Below the pieces are notes generated by a model. The model was not told the origin of the DNA and ran no database searches. It worked only from the letters and a program-made list of their open reading frames with translations. Below are positions 53,429 to 56,004 of a stretch of 56,004 bases of DNA, piece after piece. This DNA is from CAYLJJ01 sp964384025 (GTDB lineage Bacteria > Myxococcota_A > Bradymonadia > UBA7976 > UBA1532): positions 1-56,004 of the forward strand of contig CAYLJJ010000035.1 in NCBI GenBank assembly GCA_964384025.1. Direction: 5' to 3'. The translations under genes and the position numbers were made by a program. Every line of letters begins with the position of its first letter. Position 1 is the stretch's first letter.

Positions 53429-54166
53429 ATGAAGTCACCGCGCTGGCTTGGTTTGATCGTTGTGATTCTCTTGAGCACAGCTGCTGCAGCGCAACATCAG
53501 GGGCTCCCTTTCACAGGAGCTTTCCGTGGAGGAGGAACCACCCTGATCCTGCGTGCGCTCTATCCAGGCTACGTGGGCGAACTCTACATGGGAGGGCGTA
53601 AGTCTCCTGTGCGGGTCAATCAGGCTGGAGCGGGTATACAGGGGCGGCTACTCAACGGCGGTGGGCGGTTCTTCGCCACGCTGACACCTACCGGGATCGC
53701 GTTCAACATGAACGGACGCAAGATCTACCTTCAACGCTTTGATCTGGCCGTCACCCGTCGCGCTGAAGCTACCGCCGCTCGCAGACGCGCTGCGGGTCCA
53801 ATTCCAAGGACCACAGCAGAGGCCCGTGGACGCCTCACGATCCAGCGCTGGTATACACCAGGGCCTGTCCGCGCATCGAGCATCTATCTGCGTTTTCATC
53901 CAAATGGTCAGGTGGAGCAGACCACCCGCGTGACTGGATCATCGGGCAATCTTCTGTTGGGTACCAGCTTCGTCACGCGCACGATCGTCAGCCAACAACT
54001 CGTCGGAAGATGGGGGATTCAGAATGGGCGTGTACAGGTTCATCTTCAACACAAGATCAACCAAGGGCGTACATTTTCGATTAACCAGCGCTTTGAGCTG
54101 CTGTTCAAAGATGGAGCTACTTTGGTCGAGCCGCGTTCTAAACAACAATTTAAAATGGTTCCTTGA
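53429..54166 (+). CDS. Secreted protein, unknown function
   Basis: The 245-residue protein has a signal peptide (GLIVVILLSTAAAAQHQ, cleavage near residue 22). The mature part starts with Gly-rich beta strands (FTGAFRGGGTTLILRA, GELYMGGRKSPVRVNQ), then a basic linker (RRAEATAARRRAAGPIP) and a second beta-rich domain (RWGIQNGRVQVHLQHK). I recognise no family. The 3' end overlaps a convergent decayed ATPase gene. Confidence 0.65.
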   Translation: MKSPRWLGLIVVILLSTAAAAQHQGLPFTGAFRGGGTTLILRALYPGYVGELYMGGRKSPVRVNQAGAGIQGRLLNGGGRFFATLTPTGIAFNMNGRKIYLQRFDLAVTRRAEATAARRRAAGPIPRTTAEARGRLTIQRWYTPGPVRASSIYLRFHPNGQVEQTTRVTGSSGNLLLGTSFVTRTIVSQQLVGRWGIQNGRVQVHLQHKINQGRTFSINQRFELLFKDGATLVEPRSKQQFKMVP

Positions 54167-54627
54167 CCAGTTTGTCTGAACTCGTAGAACCCGCTCCGAC
54201 TGAAATACTGAAACTCATCAAGGGTCACCACATACCCAGCCCGTGCGAGCGCTTCCACCAAGACAACGAGCGCCCGCAGGTGGGTTGGGCATTCAAAACT
54301 GGCAGGGATGCCAAAGATCTCCATGGCGTCTACAACCGCCGAGAGCACCCCTGTTGGGGATGAGTTTGGGATCTGAACGTATAAGACGCTCTGAGCGCCC
54401 GCTGCACGCAGCGCCTCTTGCACCAGCGTGGTCTTCTCTATCCTTCGTCGTCCCGTGATGCGGGCGAAGAACCATCGCCCTCGGCGGAGCACGTTCTCCA
54501 GGTCGCTGAGTTCGCTGCTCAGCCCCTCTATGATGAGGCAGTTGCCCTTCTTCTGTGGTTGGTGGGGCGGAGGCAATTGACGTGGCTGGAGTCTCTTTCT
54601 ACAATTATGTAGAAGGAGGTGCATCAT
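54046..54627 (-). pseudogene. Truncated ATPase of the AAA/DUF234 type
   Basis: 193 codons from ATG 54627. The sequence shows a P-loop ATPase start of the archaeal-type ATPase family (RWFFARITGRRRIEKTTLVQ), Walker B-like LDEFQYFSRS, but the Walker A Gly is replaced by Glu (RRRIEKTT rather than RRRIGKTT), and the C-terminal half is absent: after FYEFRQT the sequence stops resembling the family and runs into the convergent gene. It is most likely a decayed, non-functional gene. Its 5' end overlaps the ribosome site and start of the antitoxin gene on the other strand. Confidence 0.65.
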
Positions 54628-54916
54628 GCCCCGTTCCCAGATCTCCGCTTTCGTTTCTGACGAAACCCGTATCCGGCTGGAGCGATATGTCCAGGCCTAC
54701 GGCATGAAGAAGGCCGCCGTCGTCGAGCGAGCGCTCCTGCATCATTTCCAGGCCCTCAACGAACTCCCCTCCGATGTCGTGATCCCACCCCGCCTATTGA
54801 TCTCGTCTGCTGCGTTCGAGCGCATCGTCGAAAGGTTGGAGGGTGATGAGGAGCCCACACTGGCCATGAAGGCGTTGTTCGCCAGGACCCTGGACGAGGT
54901 GACAGCCCCCGCATGA
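54626..54916 (+). CDS. Putative antitoxin of a GNAT toxin-antitoxin pair (DUF1778/RHH-like)
   Basis: The 96-residue protein starts at ATG 54626 with AAGGAGGT 5 nt upstream. The N-terminus (RSQISAFVSDETRIRLERYV) resembles a ribbon-helix-helix DNA-binding segment and the C-terminal part (EEPTLAMKALFARTLDEV) would wrap the toxin. It overlaps the GNAT gene by ATGA (54913-54916), the normal TacA-TacT type arrangement. It would neutralise the toxin and repress the operon promoter. Confidence 0.82.
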   Translation: MPRSQISAFVSDETRIRLERYVQAYGMKKAAVVERALLHHFQALNELPSDVVIPPRLLISSAAFERIVERLEGDEEPTLAMKALFARTLDEVTAPA

Positions 54917-55434
54917 TCCACGCTCGACCGCTACGCCCTGAGGATGACCGCAGCGCCTTCCATTCTGGGCAGCCTGACCTTGACCGTTTCTTCCACCGCT
55001 ATGCTGGGCAGAACCAGTTCCGCCATCACGTCGGCGTCACCTACATCGCCGTGGACGATGGCGCCCAGATCCTGGGCTTCGCCACGGTCAGCGCCTCTCA
55101 ACTCGAAACCACCGACCTCCCCTCCTCGCAACGAAGGCGGCTGCCTCGATACCCCCTACCCGTCCTACGGTTGGCCCGCCTCGCTGTCCATGAGGAAGCA
55201 CAGGGGCAGGGTATTGGCTTCCATCTGCTTCGGATGGTGTTCACCCTCACTCGCAAAATGGCGGGCGAAATCGGCTGTGTGGGCGTCGTTGTGGATGCCA
55301 AGCATGAGGCCGTTGGCTTCTACGGACGGTTCGGCTTCGAGGCCATCGAGGATGTGCTTGAAGGTGAGTTGGGCGACCGGCCTAAACCCACACCTATGTT
55401 CCTTCCTTTACGGATGATTCCCAAGGAGGAGTGA
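54913..55434 (+). CDS. GNAT-family toxin (TacT-like)
   Basis: The 173-residue protein has the GNAT-toxin start (RPLRPEDDRSAFHSGQPDLD, then RFFHRYAGQNQ), a substrate-side LRLARLAVHEEAQGQGIGFH with the acetyl-CoA motif and the C-terminal YGRFGFEAIED. It matches toxins that acetylate charged aminoacyl-tRNA and block translation. Its start lies within the antitoxin stop. The pair sits beside a decayed ATPase and a tRNA fragment, a typical setting in mobile islands. Confidence 0.88.
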   Translation: MIHARPLRPEDDRSAFHSGQPDLDRFFHRYAGQNQFRHHVGVTYIAVDDGAQILGFATVSASQLETTDLPSSQRRRLPRYPLPVLRLARLAVHEEAQGQGIGFHLLRMVFTLTRKMAGEIGCVGVVVDAKHEAVGFYGRFGFEAIEDVLEGELGDRPKPTPMFLPLRMIPKEE

Positions 55435-55463
55435 GTCAGGAGTGGAGCCGAGCACAATCAAAA

Positions 55464-55490
55464 TGGTGGGGGTGTAGGGGAATCGAACCC
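55464..55490 (-). other. 3' end fragment of a tRNA or tmRNA gene, possible attachment-site remnant
   Basis: Read on the minus strand, this ends TTCGATTCCCCTACACCCCCACCA: T-loop TTCGATT, 3' T-stem CCCCT, an acceptor strand and CCA. The 5' T-stem (needed AGGGG) is not there; the sequence changes to GGTGGG just before the loop, and I find no D-arm or anticodon arm. Integrases often insert into this 3' end and leave such copies. The parent gene is not in the window. Confidence 0.5.
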
Positions 55491-56004
55491 ACCCAGGACG
55501 GGATCGCCGCCGGAGGCCCCGAACGGAGGCCGTCGATGCTGCAGTGCGCTTGGCTGTTGTCGAGGTATTGGAGGTCGAGCTTCCCAGCCTCACCGCTGTC
55601 GACAAGCAGAGCGGATCGCCGTCGCCTTGGTGGAGCGGAGCACCCTGACATAGCGGAGCAGCTCGGGTGACTGCTGAGGACGCCGGGGCCTTGCTGGTCA
55701 CCGTTGGCGGGCGAACTTGATCAGCTGTAACTTCTCAATAAGTCCGGGCGCTTCCTATAACCTACGCGGCAGGTCTTCTAAAAACTGTTCTGTAAACAGG
55801 GCCAAGACCCTCCTCAATTTATCACTCTGGTGAACCACAGGTAAATTAAAGCAAATGAGAAGAGTTCATCATTTATGTCGCAGAACCGTCATCTGTTAAG
55901 ATAGAGAAAGATACTTGTGATGTAATGACAACAATGATGAAGTGAGAGTGGGTTTACAGCATAGAAATCGAGAGCAAAGAGCACATCGGAGGCTATGTTT
56001 TGAG
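55491..56004. other. Non-coding stretch at the right edge
   Basis: After the tRNA fragment there is no credible gene. The composition changes to AT-rich after about 55740. At the very end, GGAGG (55988-55992) lies 7 nt before a TTG at 56000, which might be the start of a gene running off the window; ATG 55995 is followed at once by a stop. Otherwise I see nothing. Confidence 0.5.

Noticed and set aside
55464..55560. Complete tRNA-Sec or tmRNA on the minus strand
   Set aside because: Only the T-loop and the 3' half of the acceptor end are convincing. The 5' T-stem does not pair, and no D-arm, anticodon arm or matching 5' acceptor was found in the window.

Overview
The window looks like a chromosomal segment of a moderately GC-rich deltaproteobacterium-like bacterium, most likely Myxococcota or Bradymonadota. 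This is an inference from content: many large lipoproteins with LxxC lipoboxes and Ig-like, EGF-like or collagen-like repeats, an AgmX/PglI-type C-terminal domain, a VgrG/gp5-like plus DUF2169 pair, a GH57/DUF4912/phosphofructokinase glycogen-type group, and CheX/CheY. Most genes sit in tight runs with 4-bp ATGA/GTGA overlaps and strong AAGGAGG-type ribosome sites 5 nt before the start. That makes start choice fairly secure and makes broken genes stand out.

Layout. (1) 1-4279: the 3' end of a small repeat protein (14-residue repeats carrying a Pro-Cys-Leu and a Pro-Asp-Ala motif), then a SPASM radical SAM enzyme, a B12-binding radical SAM enzyme fused to a degenerate PCMT-like domain, and a HExxH putative metallopeptidase. 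It reads as a candidate ribosomally made, radical-SAM-modified peptide (RiPP) pathway cut by the window edge. (2) 4289-8218: IS1595-type transposase remnant, methyl-accepting chemotaxis protein coupled to a periplasmic PstS-like binding protein, and an XRE regulator. (3) 8324-14049: five consecutive radical SAM genes (one B12-type, two clear SPASM-type, two with reduced or atypical C-termini) with no visible precursor. (4) 14185-16467: gp5/VgrG-like spike protein and DUF2169 protein. (5) 16475-21372, minus strand: GH5-like lipoprotein, a protein with a plant-IQM-like C-terminal domain, a GNAT protein and a polysaccharide deacetylase. (6) 21612-29622: Rrf2 regulator, ABC-F ATPase, plant-type phosphofructokinase that appears to start at ATC, DUF4912 protein (100-N assembly gap inside a TPEEEA repeat), GH57 branching-type enzyme, RimO. 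(7) 29630-35410: small zinc ribbon, EGF/CHAP lipoprotein, CheY, CheX, a pseudo-receiver protein, unknown genes and remnants. (8) 35530-37266: AT-rich histone-deacetylase-like/acyltransferase-like fusion, probably acquired. (9) 37416-40965: split biotin carboxylase and biotin carrier, AgmX/PglI protein. (10) 40979-53085, minus strand: collagen-like lipoprotein, a very large Ig-repeat lipoprotein broken by an in-frame TGA and at least one frameshift, and two paralogous lipoproteins with a TULIP/BPI-like C-terminus. (11) 53150-56004: group II intron-like debris, an unknown secreted protein, a decayed ATPase, a GNAT-type toxin-antitoxin pair and a 3' tRNA/tmRNA fragment, together resembling the edge of an integrated element.

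The seven radical SAM genes in the first 14 kb are the most unusual content. Region 1 contains candidate substrate, modification enzymes and peptidase in one transcription unit. Region 3 could belong to the same pathway or to a second one whose substrate lies elsewhere.
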